A stretch of 7,263 nt of DNA from JBGOTP01 sp041476545 (GCA_041476545.1 JBGOTP010000270.1:1-7263); one strand, 5' to 3'; shown: positions 1-5,968, counted from the stretch's first letter. The notes: generated from the sequence alone by a model not told the origin. Numbers and translations: made by a program.

Positions 1-224
1 ACACGCTCCCACCCCGATCCGCGGACGTCCTCGCGGACCTGCGTCGCGCCGCCGAGCTCCAGTCGCGCGGCCCGCCAGGCTTCCTCCGGCGAGCGCCCGC
101 GCGCGACATGCTCCGCCGTCGCCTCGTTGAGGTAATGCTGAATCTCGTCGGTCAGATCCTGATCAGCTGCCGAGCGGCGGGTCAGGATGCGAAGACCGCG
201 CGTGAGCTGGCGCCAAAGAGACAT
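1..224 (-). CDS. ADOP-type ABC transporter permease, N-terminal fragment (runs off left edge)
   Basis: The minus strand reads MSLWRQLTRGLRIL, then TRRSAADQDLTDEIQHYLNE and ATAEHVARGRSPEEAWRAAR, and stays open to the window edge (74 codons visible). The pattern of a short basic start, 'DEIQHYLNEATAEHVARGRSPEEAWRAAR' spacing and then 'LELGGATQVREDVR' is typical of the cytoplasmic prefix domain that precedes the first membrane segment in acidobacterial duplicated orphan permeases (ADOP, MacB/FtsX-like, usually about 800 residues). The membrane segments and periplasmic domains lie outside the window. The start is well supported: a strong GGAGGAG lies 6 bases upstream inside the padR end, and only 3 bases separate the padR stop from this ATG, so translation is probably coupled to padR. 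By family, such permeases are membrane parts of export or lipid/lipoprotein-handling machines, often without an adjacent ATPase gene. The substrate cannot be inferred. The family call is fairly secure, the function is not. Confidence 0.85.
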   Translation of the reverse strand, partial: MSLWRQLTRGLRILTRRSAADQDLTDEIQHYLNEATAEHVARGRSPEEAWRAARLELGGATQVREDVRGSGWER

Positions 225-227
225 GAT

Positions 228-563
228 TCACTCCTCCGCCCTGAGCAGGCGCGCGATAGCCGAGACGCGGCGCGTCCAGTCCGCGGTCTCGGCGTCCAGC
301 TGCTTTCGTCCTTTGCGCGTGAGCGTGTAGAAGCGCGCGCGGCGCGAGTTTTCGGTGTGGCGCCAGTCAGCGTCGACCCACCCGGCCCGCTCGAGCCGCT
401 CGAGCGCCGTGAGCAGCGAGCCCGGGTTGACCTTGAAGACGTCGCGCGAGACCTGTTCGATACGGCGGGCGATGCCGAAGCCGTGCATGGGCTGGAGGCT
501 GAGCGTTTTGAGGATCAGCATGTCCAGCGTACCCTGAATCAAGTCGGTGGTCGGTTCGTCCAT
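228..563 (-). CDS. PadR-family transcriptional regulator (ADOP-associated type)
   Basis: A 111-residue winged-helix repressor with the PadR-N layout. Helix 1 starts at 'LIQGTLDMLILKTLSL' (residues 8-23), followed by 'MHGFGIARRIEQ' (26-37), a recognition region 'VNPGSLLTALERLERAGWV' (45-63) and a wing ending 'FYTLTRKGRKQL' (about 78-89). The length is normal for the short PadR form found next to acidobacterial ADOP permeases. It is directly upstream of such a permease, with 3 bases between stop and start, so its likely job is control of that two-gene unit, probably with autoregulation. That role is inferred from family behaviour and is not visible in the sequence. The start ATG at 563 has no evident Shine-Dalgarno sequence. 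A candidate promoter immediately upstream would leave a leader of only about 10 bases. No inducer can be predicted. Confidence 0.93.
   Translation of the reverse strand: MDEPTTDLIQGTLDMLILKTLSLQPMHGFGIARRIEQVSRDVFKVNPGSLLTALERLERAGWVDADWRHTENSRRARFYTLTRKGRKQLDAETADWTRRVSAIARLLRAEE
231..237 (-). promoter_or_regulatory. Strong ribosome binding site for the permease, inside the padR 3' end
   Basis: Read on the minus strand, GGAGGAG overlaps the last Glu-Glu codons of padR and lies 6 bases before the permease ATG at 224. It fixes that start and implies coupled translation of the two genes. Confidence 0.75.
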
Positions 564-579
564 GTCGAGGCGACGATAG

Positions 580-609
580 ACGATAGAGGGTGTACCTCTT
601 GATTGTCAA
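580..609 (-). promoter_or_regulatory. Candidate sigma-70-like promoter of padR
   Basis: Minus-strand TTGACA (604-609, a perfect -35) is followed after 18 bases by TATCGT (580-585, four of six matches to TATAAT). A second copy of the -10-like word lies at 573-578 because CGATAGA is tandemly duplicated at 574-580 and 581-587 on the plus strand, but its spacing (25) is too long. Initiation would fall near 573, about 10 bases before the padR ATG, giving a very short leader. The -10 match is only moderate. Confidence 0.45.
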
Positions 610-610
610 G
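598..610. promoter_or_regulatory. Small palindrome over the padR -35 element, possible operator
   Basis: CTTGA TTG TCAAG is a perfect 5-bp inverted repeat with a 3-base centre that covers the TTGACA -35 element. A dimeric PadR protein bound here would block polymerase, so an autorepression operator is plausible. The arms are short and part of the match follows from the -35 sequence itself, so this is a weak call. Confidence 0.3.
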
Positions 611-756
611 ATGAGCCGATGTGGCGTGTGTGATGGATGAGAGTGATGGACGAAACTGATCCTGAAGTGAAGATCGCACGTCCATAGCGGGAATCGTCTG
701 GGCCAATGACACCGGACGCGCCGGCCAGGGTCACATCCGTCGTGAACGGAGGCGTG

Positions 757-1029
757 GATGGGCGATCCAATGGCGCGATCGCGAGAGCCCGGCTCGCGGA
801 ATGGATGTCCACGCAGGCCGAACGGCGTCCGATGCCGGCGGAACGGTGGGCCGAAGCGATAGAACGCGAAGCCAGATGTCTGGAACGCCGTACATAGCCG
901 TGCAACGAGGATCCCAAACCCGCGGAACGGCGGCAGGAATCCGCGATCGTCAGTCCCCAATGGACGGAACGGGTATCCAAGACCGCGGAACAGGTGTCCA
1001 AAGGGGCGGAACGGACGAAATCGCGCTGC
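757..1029. repeat. Degenerate 21-bp tandem repeat array, about 13 units in exact register
   Basis: On the plus strand the word GAA (usually GAACGG) recurs at 799, 820, 841, 862, 883, 925, 967, 988 and 1009, every interval being 21 or 42. Weaker units fill 757, 778, 904 and 946, so 13 units account for 273 bases with no net insertion or deletion. The approximate consensus is GAACGGGTRTC followed by CAARACCGCG. The best units start at 967 and 988. The unit at 904 matches with a one-base slip, and the first two are weak. Units differ at many positions, so this is an old or rapidly diverging array. It ends about 150 bases upstream of the padR -35. Because 21 is a multiple of three, reading frames stay open across it on both strands. 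No function is known to me. Confidence 0.8.
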
Positions 1030-1158
1030 GACCCAACTCCGCTGTCGGACTGCAGCCGTCGAATGGCGGAAACAACTAGAAGAGTGTTCGTTCAGACTGC
1101 CGACATATGAAGCGCTCGTGGAGGAACGGTGAAATGACCGACAGACATTCGCAAACGA

Positions 1159-1641
1159 TCAACCCCAGATCCCGAGGGCCCGTCGGACGTCGATGATCTG
1201 GGCAAGGTGATGAGCGTTGTGATCGGCGACGAGCAGGATTTCCCGGAGCACGGTCTGCCCCGATCCGCACGGAATTCTCGCAAACAGATCGATGCGCCGG
1301 TTCTTCGCCAGCCGTTGCATGGTCTTGAGATCGCGCCGGAACGAAGCGAGCGCCTTCTTCCAGGCCGCGTCGCTCGGCGGCGCGGGCCTGCGCGGCCAGT
1401 AGTCGTCCGGCCATTTCATCGTGTGCTCGTATCGGGGGTTCACGCAGAAGTCGAGGATATCCGCCTGCGCGATGCGCATGTGCTCGACGAGCTGCCACAC
1501 CGAATGCGCGAAACCCTTCGGCACGACGCCGCGCTTCCGCGACGGGACGCCCTTCACGACCTGGTCAAAGTCCGCGTGCGCGTTCCGCCAATCGAGAAAC
1601 TCCGCCAGCTGCGCGCGCAGTGCTTGCTCGTTTCTTGTCAT
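1159..1641 (-). CDS. DinB-like superfamily protein (putative metal-dependent enzyme)
   Basis: A 160-residue protein of DinB/YfiT four-helix type, a fold used by nickel- or zinc-binding proteins including thiol-dependent (bacillithiol or mycothiol) transferases. The three expected metal ligands are visible: His54 in 'HSVWQLVEHMRIAQADIL', and His141 and His145 in 'DHNAHHLAQIID' (HxxxH). The tryptophan- and proline-rich stretch 'MKWPDDYWPRRPAPP' (75-89) followed by 'AWKKALASFRRDL' is also typical of the family. It is full length and has no signal peptide, so it should be cytoplasmic. The ATG at 1641 is chosen because AAGGA lies 6 bases upstream. That site overlaps the stop codon of a truncated antitoxin remnant on the same strand. 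The substrate and cofactor thiol cannot be told, and despite the family name a DNA-damage role should not be assumed. Confidence 0.92.
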   Translation of the reverse strand: MTRNEQALRAQLAEFLDWRNAHADFDQVVKGVPSRKRGVVPKGFAHSVWQLVEHMRIAQADILDFCVNPRYEHTMKWPDDYWPRRPAPPSDAAWKKALASFRRDLKTMQRLAKNRRIDLFARIPCGSGQTVLREILLVADHNAHHLAQIIDVRRALGIWG

Positions 1642-1647
1642 GATGAG

Positions 1648-1652
1648 TCCTT
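1648..1652 (-). promoter_or_regulatory. dinB-like gene ribosome binding site overlapping an upstream stop codon
   Basis: Minus-strand AAGGA is 6 bases before the ATG at 1641. Its first two bases are the last two of the TAA that ends the antitoxin remnant, as in a translationally coupled gene pair. Confidence 0.65.
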
Positions 1653-1779
1653 ACGCCCGTCCCGGACGGTAGGCGACCTTCAGGCGACCGCGCGACGACT
1701 TCAGCACAAAACGCACGCGCACGCCAAGTCGTGCCAGCATATCAATCAAACTGTCCGTGCTGAAGAGATGGATTTGGCC
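1651..1779 (-). pseudogene. C-terminal remnant of a HigA/XRE-type antitoxin gene
   Basis: The minus strand encodes 42 codons reading GQIHLFSTDSLIDMLARLG, then VRVRFVLKSSRGRLKVAYRP and GRA, ending in TAA. The phrase '(R)GQI..FSTD.LI.MLARLGV.V' is characteristic of the C-terminal part of HTH_37/HigA-like antitoxins, where it follows the helix-turn-helix. Upstream in the same frame there is a TGA (1780-1782), and the preceding sequence does not resemble the missing helix-turn-helix. The 5' portion (normally about 50-60 codons) and any partner RelE/HigB-like toxin are therefore gone. The break is close to 1780, 67 bases from the hydrolase start on the other strand. An internal ATG (codon 14) could in principle start a 29-residue peptide, but no ribosome site is seen. 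The family call rests on recalled pattern and not on a search. Confidence 0.65.
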
Positions 1780-1832
1780 TCATGTTTGATATCGTTCAGA
1801 GTACCGGGGCTCTTCACCCAGGGAACCGGTGC

Positions 1833-1839
1833 AGGAAGG
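1833..1839 (+). promoter_or_regulatory. Ribosome binding site that decides the hydrolase start
   Basis: AGGAAGG lies 7 bases before the ATG at 1847. An in-frame GTG at 1829 sits upstream of this site and would place it inside the coding region, so the ATG is preferred. Confidence 0.75.
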
Positions 1840-1846
1840 GATCTCA

Positions 1847-2953
1847 ATGGCACCAGCGCTGACACGCAGGGAGATATTTCGTCTCGCGGGCGCGGCGAGC
1901 CTCACCGGGCTCGGGGCCAGATCCTTCGCCCAACCGGACGCGTACTGGCCGGGCGCCAGCGAGTGGGAGACGCGCGTACCGCGCAATGTCGGGATGGACG
2001 CCGCGGCGATTGACAACGCGCTCACCTACGCCGGCGATCACAACTCAACAGGCGTCGTCGTCCTGCGCGGCGGGCGAATCATCGCCGAGAAGTACTGGAA
2101 CGGCTGGACCGAGGAAACGGTCCAGCCGATCTTCTCGTCCAGCAAGAGCATCGCCGCCATCCTCGTCGGCATGGCCATTGAGGAAGGCCTGATCAAGGGC
2201 GTCACGCAAAGCGCGTCGGATTTCGTCACGGCCTGGAAGGACACGCCGAAGGCGGCCATCACCGTGCGCCGTATGCTGACAATGACGTCCGGCATCAGAG
2301 TGTCGGCGGCGGCCGTCTCACGCGACGTGGATGCGTTCGGGGAAACCGCGGCGCTGCCACTCGAGCATCCGCCAGGCGAGGTGTGGGCGTACAACACCGC
2401 GATCTACCGCATGCTGCTTCACGTGCTGGAAATCGCGTCGCGCCAGAGCATCGACCAGTTCACGACGCGCAAGCTGTCCGGCCCGCTTGGTATCAGCCGT
2501 TCGACATGGGATTGCAGCCCCGCACCCGGCGGCAGAACCAACTGCACCTGGTATCGCAGCAATCTGCGCGACATGTCGCGCTTTGGGCTGCTCGTCCTGC
2601 GTGGCGGGAAATGGGAGAACCGGCAGCTTGTCAGCGCGCCGTACGTCAAGGACGCGACGAGCACGTCGCAGACGCTGAACGAGTCGTACGGCTATCTGTG
2701 GTGGTTGAACGGTAAGCCGTCGTACAGATTGCCCGCCGCCGCAGGTAGTGTGCAGCAAGGCATGCTCTGGCCGGATTGCCCGCCAGACGCGTGTGCGGCA
2801 CTCGGCGCGCAGGACAAGAAGATCTACGTCGTGCCAAGCCTCGATCTGGTGGTTGCGCGGCACGGCCCCGCGGCCGGCGTCGGAGCCGAAGGTGGTCGCT
2901 CGTCGTTCAACAATCAGCTGCTCGGTCGCGTCTGCCGGGCCGTCCGGGGATGA
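1847..2953 (+). CDS. Exported serine hydrolase, beta-lactamase / peptidase S12 family
   Basis: A 368-residue protein of the class C beta-lactamase/DD-peptidase/esterase fold. The N-terminus 'TRREIFRLAGAASLTGLGARSFA' resembles a twin-arginine signal (Arg7-Arg8), with likely cleavage after Ala28. Catalytic motifs in order: SxxK as S97-S-S-K100 in 'IFSSSKSIAAILVG'; the Tyr motif as Y182-N-T in 'GEVWAYNTAIYRML', a YNS-like variant of YxN; and a C-terminal 'KIYVVPSLDLVVARHG' with H339-G340 in place of KTG, as in many S12 hydrolases. 'MLTMTSGI' (143-150) is also a family landmark. Length is normal. True antibiotic resistance is not implied: these proteins may act as esterases, amidases (6-aminohexanoate-dimer-hydrolase-like) or cell-wall peptidases. 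It is the only plus-strand gene, divergent from the antitoxin remnant and dinB and convergent with the DUF5916 gene. No clear promoter could be assigned in the 1780-1832 region. Confidence 0.92.
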   Translation: MAPALTRREIFRLAGAASLTGLGARSFAQPDAYWPGASEWETRVPRNVGMDAAAIDNALTYAGDHNSTGVVVLRGGRIIAEKYWNGWTEETVQPIFSSSKSIAAILVGMAIEEGLIKGVTQSASDFVTAWKDTPKAAITVRRMLTMTSGIRVSAAAVSRDVDAFGETAALPLEHPPGEVWAYNTAIYRMLLHVLEIASRQSIDQFTTRKLSGPLGISRSTWDCSPAPGGRTNCTWYRSNLRDMSRFGLLVLRGGKWENRQLVSAPYVKDATSTSQTLNESYGYLWWLNGKPSYRLPAAAGSVQQGMLWPDCPPDACAALGAQDKKIYVVPSLDLVVARHGPAAGVGAEGGRSSFNNQLLGRVCRAVRG

Positions 2954-3031
2954 CCAGTCCTCTGGAACGATAGGCAACATGAGCGACTCCAGCGGCCTGG
3001 CGCCGGGCAGCGTGGAGGGCGCCAAATAAAC

Positions 3032-3060
3032 GTAGCGCGCAGGCTTCAGCCTGCGCGTAC
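3032..3060. terminator. GC-rich palindrome between convergent genes, bidirectional terminator and/or REP-like element
   Basis: CGCGCAGGCT (3036-3045) and AGCCTGCGCG (3048-3057) are perfect 10-base inverted arms around TC. GTA and TAC flank them, extending the stem past one bulged G. The element lies midway in the 114-base gap between the convergent hydrolase and DUF5916 stops, where a bidirectional terminator is expected. No U-tract follows on either strand. The core (GCAGGCTTCAGCCTGC) resembles dispersed intergenic palindromes that I recall from Acidobacteriota and other soil genomes, so a REP-like repeat is an equally good reading. Confidence 0.6.
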
Positions 3061-3067
3061 CCCGCCG

Positions 3068-5353
3068 TTAGAACCGAAACACGTGATTGATCTTGACGAT
3101 GAACGACCGGTTCTGCAGGCCAGGGAACGAGGGCGCGAGCGTGTCTCGCGTCTCGTTGTAGACGACGAAGAGCTCGCTACCCGGCTGATACTCCCACCGG
3201 AACCGGGCGTTCACGGCGAGGCTGTTACTGGCCTCGTTGTACTGGACGAGCGCGCTGGCGAACATCAGCGGCGTCATCGTGTAGGTCGTGCGCGTCGTGA
3301 TGAGACGCTGCGTGAAGGCGCCCTCCACCACCGTGACTTTGTTGATCGTGTACCCGGGCTCGATGGTGAGCTGCGGTCCGAGGTTCAGGCGGTTGGACGT
3401 GGCCCCAAACGTCGTCTTGTGACCATCGTAGAACGTCCCTTGCTCGAAGGTCACGGTGCCCGACAGGTTGCGCTGCCGGCCGAAGGTGTAGCCGGCCTTG
3501 CCGCTGTGAAAGTCATACGCGGCCACCGGCAGCGTCACGCCGGTCGCGATGCGGAAGGGCACCGGCAGGAACTCATGCTCGTTGTTGTTCTCGACGAAGA
3601 ACAGGTCGGTGTTCTGCAGCTGGGCCTCGAAATGGCCGAGGGCGATGCGCGTCTCCAGGTGGCCCGATCCATTCTGGATATGGTTGAACGTGCCCGACAT
3701 CAGGTACTTGCGAACCAGCTTGCTCTTCTTCGGCCTCGGGCTGAATCGAAGGAAGCCGAGCTCCTTGTGCATGTCGTGGCGGCGGACGAAGCCGATGTCG
3801 GGACGAAAGCCCGCGCCGACGACGAGATGATCAAACTGCGCGCCGTACCGATCCGACTCGTAGTCCGCCATCGCGCGGTAGCTGGCGTCGTCGCTTGTGA
3901 TGCCGTCGCTCTTCGAGCGCGCCCAGTAGGTGTTGATCGCGAGGTCCGGTCCAAACGAGAAGGAGCCGTCAACACCGTAGCCCTGGTTGGTCCCGACGCC
4001 GGTCACGCCGACCGTCCGGTCCGTGAACATCATGCCGACGCTGCTCCGCTTGAGGATGTCGCGCTTCACGCGCACGACCGAGAAGTTCGTCGGTCGCGTC
4101 AGCGTGATGGGCTCATTGCCGGACTCCACGTTCAGCACACCGATCGTGTATCGACCGGAGCGGCCGCTCAGCCGGCCGCCCGCGCGGATCGGGACCTCGA
4201 GTCCCTGCGACAGCCCGATGTTCCGGCTGTAGAAGAGCAAGGGCGCGTCGCCCGCCGCGCCGGCTGCGGGTGAGTTGCCGCCGAACGCGAAGATGCCGGC
4301 GTTCTCCAGGAAGAAGTCGCGCTTCTCCGGAAAGAACAGGCTGAACCGCGTGAGGTTGACCTGCTGCTCATCGGCTTCGACCTGCGCAAAATCCGTGTTC
4401 ACCGTGACGTCGGCAGCCAGGCTTTGCGTAACGCCGTACTTCAGATCCCCGCCGACGTCGCCGCCCGGATGGTTCGTGACAACGGGACGCACCGTCTCGT
4501 CGGTCGTGACGTTGGCCCGCATGTACGGCTTGATATCCAGATTCTTTCCTCCGCCGGGCACTTCCAGTCCAACCAGCGTCGCGGCCATGGCGGCGCGGAA
4601 GTGTCCCTGGCTACCCACGGAGGCCGGGATCGGCGTCAGGTACGAGTACTCGTTCTTCACCATGTTGTGCCGGCGCATCTGCATGCCCCAGATCTGCGTC
4701 TGGCCCGGCTTGTAGCGCAGGGACTTGAATGGAAGCGCCGCTTCCACCACATAGCCGTGGTCGAACCGTGAGGTCTTCACCGCCCAGATCGGGTTCCAGT
4801 CGAGGGCGACCTGGCGCTCGTTGGTCACCTGTCCGTCAATCCGTCCGCCGGCGGCAGAGATTTCGAAGAAGAGCATGTTCCGCCGGTCGTGGAAGGTGTC
4901 GATGCCGAACGCAAACTGATCGTTGGTGACGATGTTCACGTTGTCGCGGCGCATCTCGTTCGCGACGAGTGATTCGGGATGCGATTCCCAACAGCGCGCC
5001 ACGACATACAGGTTGTCCTTGTCGAAGAGGACCCAGACCTCGGTCTTCTCGGTGGCCGGCGCGCCCTCCTTCGGGTCGTTCTGGATGAAGTCGGACATCG
5101 GCGACACCTCGGTGTAGACCGTTTCGTCGAGGTGACCGTCAATCTTCAGCGGCGTCGAGATGCGCACGGCGCGGATCGTGGCATGCCCGGCGGCGTCACG
5201 GTTGATGACGGCGGGCGCCACGGGCGGCGGCGGATTGTTGTCCTGGGACGCGGCGGGCCCCGCGCCACCTGGCGGCCTGGCCTGGCCAGCGTGACCGACG
5301 ACGGGAACCAGCGCGAAGGCGAGCAGACACACGGCGATTCTCATAAGGTGCAT
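3068..5353 (-). CDS. CBM9-like plus DUF5916 outer-membrane beta-barrel protein
   Basis: About 761 residues. A signal peptide 'MRIAVCLLAFALVPVVGHA' is followed by a proline/alanine-rich linker. A CBM9-like sugar-binding-type domain follows (about 60-250: 'TPLKIDGHLDETVYTEV', 'EVWVLFDKDNLYVVARCWES', 'GYVVEAALPFKSLR'). The rest is DUF5916, with its hallmark 'NTDFAQVEADEQQVNLTRF' then 'SLFFPEKRDFFLENAGIF' (about 315-350) and many alternating beta-strand segments. It ends 'FIVKINHVFRF' with a C-terminal Phe, the usual outer-membrane barrel signal. Family knowledge places such proteins in the outer membrane of Acidobacteriota and Bacteroidota. A carbohydrate or oligomer role is guessed from CBM9 only, and no catalytic residues are evident. 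Start is uncertain: TTG at 5359, ATG at 5353 or ATG at 5344 are all in frame and none has a good ribosome site. The 5344 ATG gives the most standard signal peptide. The 118-base gap upstream contains no clear promoter. Confidence 0.92.
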   Translation of the reverse strand: MHLMRIAVCLLAFALVPVVGHAGQARPPGGAGPAASQDNNPPPPVAPAVINRDAAGHATIRAVRISTPLKIDGHLDETVYTEVSPMSDFIQNDPKEGAPATEKTEVWVLFDKDNLYVVARCWESHPESLVANEMRRDNVNIVTNDQFAFGIDTFHDRRNMLFFEISAAGGRIDGQVTNERQVALDWNPIWAVKTSRFDHGYVVEAALPFKSLRYKPGQTQIWGMQMRRHNMVKNEYSYLTPIPASVGSQGHFRAAMAATLVGLEVPGGGKNLDIKPYMRANVTTDETVRPVVTNHPGGDVGGDLKYGVTQSLAADVTVNTDFAQVEADEQQVNLTRFSLFFPEKRDFFLENAGIFAFGGNSPAAGAAGDAPLLFYSRNIGLSQGLEVPIRAGGRLSGRSGRYTIGVLNVESGNEPITLTRPTNFSVVRVKRDILKRSSVGMMFTDRTVGVTGVGTNQGYGVDGSFSFGPDLAINTYWARSKSDGITSDDASYRAMADYESDRYGAQFDHLVVGAGFRPDIGFVRRHDMHKELGFLRFSPRPKKSKLVRKYLMSGTFNHIQNGSGHLETRIALGHFEAQLQNTDLFFVENNNEHEFLPVPFRIATGVTLPVAAYDFHSGKAGYTFGRQRNLSGTVTFEQGTFYDGHKTTFGATSNRLNLGPQLTIEPGYTINKVTVVEGAFTQRLITTRTTYTMTPLMFASALVQYNEASNSLAVNARFRWEYQPGSELFVVYNETRDTLAPSFPGLQNRSFIVKINHVFRF

Positions 5354-5471
5354 AGACAAGGACTTGCTGATTTAGGAATGAGGAACCCTGAATCGAATCT
5401 GCCGCGCGTGCCGCTTTCCGTGGGCGGCGATCGGCCAGCGCCACGGCCAGTACCGCGGCGCGAGGCGGACG

Positions 5472-5936
5472 CTATCCACCGGGAGGTCGTATGACGAATC
5501 GGATGTCCCGCAGCGCGTCCGGCCGGTCAGAGAGGGCGGACGCGCCCTCCGGAAAGCCGTTGCGACGAAGCACGTAGGCGAGGAGCTGCGCGTACTTCCC
5601 CGTGGTCAGCGACCCGGGCTCGTCCTTCGGCATCGACCGCCGCATGCGCTCGAAGAGATCGGCGAGCGTCCGATCGTTCCACGCGGCGCCGAACAGTGCG
5701 CCGGCCAGCTGCGGCGCATCGTCGCTTCCACTGAGATCCGGCAGATGACAGCTGGCGCAGCGATCGAGGTAGATCGCTTCCCCTTCCGCCGCCTGCCGAC
5801 TGGAGTACACGCCGCTCCACGGCGTTATCGACTGCGGCGAAGCGGCACTGGCGCCGCAGAGCAGCCCGGCACAGAAAGACGCCGATGCGATGATGAACCT
5901 AACGAACCTAACGAACCTAACAGGGGCCTCGTGCAT
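5472..5936 (-). CDS. Exported monohaem c-type cytochrome
   Basis: A 154-residue protein with one covalent haem site, C60-A-S-C63-H64, in 'GEAIYLDRCASCHLPDLSGS'. A likely axial Met102 lies in 'RRSMPKDEPGSL', and a helix 'YAQLLAYVLRRNGFP' closes the class I cytochrome c domain. The N-terminal stretch 'IIASASFCAGLLCGASAA' (15-32) is a signal peptide; Cys27 gives only a poor lipobox, so a soluble periplasmic form is more likely. It should carry electrons in the periplasm, but its partner is unknown. The frame is open upstream to 6167, but that part overlaps the ankyrin gene and has no domain, so the ATG at 5936 is used. It starts 32 bases after the ankyrin stop and lacks a clear ribosome site, suggesting an operon with that gene. 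An unusual 9-bp triplication encodes VRF-VRF-VRF just before the signal helix. Confidence 0.88.
   Translation of the reverse strand: MHEAPVRFVRFVRFIIASASFCAGLLCGASAASPQSITPWSGVYSSRQAAEGEAIYLDRCASCHLPDLSGSDDAPQLAGALFGAAWNDRTLADLFERMRRSMPKDEPGSLTTGKYAQLLAYVLRRNGFPEGASALSDRPDALRDIRFVIRPPGG
5895..5921. repeat. Perfect three-copy 9-bp tandem repeat inside the cytochrome signal region
   Basis: GAACCTAAC occurs three times in a row on the plus strand; the coding strand reads GTTAGGTTC three times, giving Val-Arg-Phe repeated at residues 6-14. The copies are identical and the unit is three codons, so gain or loss of a copy keeps the frame and only changes the charge and length of the signal-peptide n-region. 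Confidence 0.9.
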
Positions 5937-5968
5937 GGAGCGAGCGCCAAAGGTACGCAACGCGGTGA

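Larger units (their letters stand above)
564..1158. other. 595-base gap between dinB and padR without a convincing gene
   Basis: Several open frames cross this gap on both strands, but none has a recognisable domain, a convincing ribosome site or gene-like composition. From left to right it holds the padR promoter region (to about 610); a stretch with the imperfect 13-base direct repeat GTGATGGATGAGA / GTGATGGACGAAA (about 632-657); the 21-bp degenerate tandem array (757-1029); and about 130 bases downstream of dinB in which I see no clear terminator hairpin or other structure. Confidence 0.6.

Noticed and set aside
108..602. 164-codon plus-strand open frame opposite padR and the permease start
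   Set aside because: It is an antisense shadow of two well-recognised minus-strand genes.
606..1001. Minus-strand open frame of 131 codons across the tandem array
   Set aside because: It is open mainly because the 21-bp period avoids stops; it has no domain or ribosome site, and other frames across the same array are equally open.
757..1029. CRISPR array
   Set aside because: There are no identical repeats separated by unique spacers. The 21-bp units are contiguous and all diverged, and no cas gene is visible.
1829..1846. GTG at 1829 as the hydrolase start
   Set aside because: The best ribosome site (1833-1839) lies downstream of it and is correctly spaced for the ATG at 1847. The Tat-like signal also begins naturally at that ATG.
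1207..2013. 268-codon plus-strand open frame crossing dinB, the antitoxin remnant and the hydrolase start
   Set aside because: It spans three unrelated elements, overlaps supported genes on both strands and shows no domain.
1780..2025. Minus-strand open frame of 81 codons upstream of, and in frame with, the antitoxin remnant, as its missing N-terminus
   Set aside because: It is antisense to the hydrolase signal region, ends in TGA before the remnant, and has no helix-turn-helix-like sequence.
3083..4273. 396-codon plus-strand open frame opposite the DUF5916 gene
   Set aside because: Its composition (Arg, Val, Asp and Glu rich without pattern) is that of an antisense shadow in GC-rich DNA. 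The minus strand carries a complete recognisable protein.
5418..5446. Hairpin with CCGTGG/CCACGG arms downstream of the cytochrome gene, as a terminator
   Set aside because: There are only six clean pairs plus a broken inner stem, a large loop and no U-tract; this is common by chance at this GC content.
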